Assembly: GCA_018262315.1 (NCBI GenBank)
Contig: JAGSPS010000161.1
Location: 1-14,106 of the forward strand
Length of the DNA stretch: 14,106 nt
Source: Deltaproteobacteria bacterium
GTDB lineage: Bacteria; Myxococcota_A; UBA9160; PR03
Reading direction: 5' to 3'
The position numbers and the translations under genes are program-made. A model generated the notes under the pieces. That model was given only the letters and a program-made list of their open reading frames with translations. It was not told where the DNA came from and did no database searches. Shown here piece by piece: positions 13,580 through 14,106 of this stretch; positions within the stretch are counted from its first letter, which is position 1, and each line of letters starts with the position of its first letter.

Positions 13580-14106
13580 TACTCGCTGCCTCCGGGCTGG
13601 AGCGCCTCCTTCGCGACAGAACGCCGCTCCCGCTCGTCGGTGACGAGCTTGTAGGCCACGTAGTACTTGTAGATGTTGCTCACGTAGGTGACCGTCTCGC
13701 GGCCGATGCGCTCCGAGGCGATCTGCTCCACGTTTCCGAACCAGACGTTGGGGTCGAGGCCGCGCTTCGCGGCCTCGCGCCGGAGCTGGCGGATGCGGCC
13801 GGGTCCCGCGTTGTAGGACGCGAAGGTGAAGAGCCCCTTGTTGAGGGCGTCCATCGGTTCGTCCTTGTAGTACTGGTTGGCCATGAAGCGGAAGTACTTC
13901 ACCCCGGCGTGGATGTTGGGCTCGAGCTGCTGGATGTCGCCTACGTCCAGCTCCTTGCCGGTTGCCGGCATCACCTGCATCACGCCGATCGCGCCGACCG
14001 GGCTCTTCACGCTGTGGTCGAGCTGGGATTCCTGGTACGCCTGTGCGGCCATCAGCAGGTAGTCGACCTGGTACTCGTCGCCGTACTTCCGGAAGAACTG
14101 CGCGAG
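13579..14106 (-). CDS. MltF-like lytic murein transglycosylase, N-terminus cut by window edge
   Basis: The 175 visible C-terminal residues form an SLT (lysozyme-like) catalytic domain that cleaves peptidoglycan glycan strands to 1,6-anhydro products in the periplasm. AAQAYQESQLD carries the catalytic Glu (residue 26 of the visible part). It is followed by SPVGAIGVMQVMPATGKEL (37-55), IHAGVKYFRFM and SYNAGPGRIRQLRREAAKRG. The block ERIGRETVTYVSNIYKYYVAY near the end is typical of MltF-type enzymes. The frame runs off the right edge (first visible residues LAQFFRKYGDEY), so any signal peptide and substrate-binding-protein-like N-terminal domain are outside the window. The internal ATG at 14052 is not the start. 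The stop codon at 13579-13581 abuts the convergent hairpin. Confidence 0.9.
   Translation of the reverse strand, partial: LAQFFRKYGDEYQVDYLLMAAQAYQESQLDHSVKSPVGAIGVMQVMPATGKELDVGDIQQLEPNIHAGVKYFRFMANQYYKDEPMDALNKGLFTFASYNAGPGRIRQLRREAAKRGLDPNVWFGNVEQIASERIGRETVTYVSNIYKYYVAYKLVTDERERRSVAKEALQPGGSE

Overview
The window is GC-rich, gene-dense bacterial chromosome with thirteen protein-coding loci on both strands and no RNA genes, CRISPR array or intact mobile element. No gap between genes exceeds about 155 bases. The gene content fits a Gram-negative bacterium of the former Deltaproteobacteria/Myxococcota-Desulfobacterota-Binatota type: a PEP-CTERM-anchored beta-propeller protein, a hopanoid-associated glycosyltransferase (HpnB), a periplasmic lytic transglycosylase and a long-N-terminus acyl-CoA dehydrogenase. 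This placement is an inference from gene families. It was not tested by phylogeny.

Left part (1-4214, all minus strand): a secreted 14-repeat YVTN beta-propeller protein is followed by an inositol-monophosphatase/histidinol-phosphatase-type enzyme and an acyl-CoA dehydrogenase that runs off the left edge. A GTCCCC-type hairpin repeat (about 1061-1110) sits exactly at the phosphatase/dehydrogenase junction. It supplies the phosphatase stop codon and appears to have removed the normal dehydrogenase start.

Middle part (4301-9417): a ChbG/HpnK-family (YdjC) deacetylase (+), a NUDT19-like Nudix hydrolase (-), an alpha/beta hydrolase (+), hpnB (+) and a CPA2/Kef-type cation:proton antiporter (-). 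The last two converge and overlap by 269 bp, with the antiporter tail antisense to conserved hpnB codons.

Right part (9571-14106): a plus-strand run contains an unrecognised 264-residue conserved-looking protein, a translationally coupled DUF2332 protein, a NylA-like amidase-signature hydrolase and a broken short-chain dehydrogenase. The dehydrogenase has an internal deletion, and its catalytic Tyr codon is replaced by TAG. A perfect-armed hairpin then separates it from a convergent MltF-like lytic transglycosylase that continues off the right edge.

Most genes are ordinary metabolic or envelope genes, and I see no clear new multi-gene system such as a defence island or biosynthetic cluster. 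The parts most worth following are the coupled unknown/DUF2332 pair, the double-lesion dehydrogenase pseudogene, the hpnB/antiporter antisense overlap, the repeat at the dehydrogenase start, and a recurring TANNNT box 7-9 nt before start codons that lack a Shine-Dalgarno sequence.
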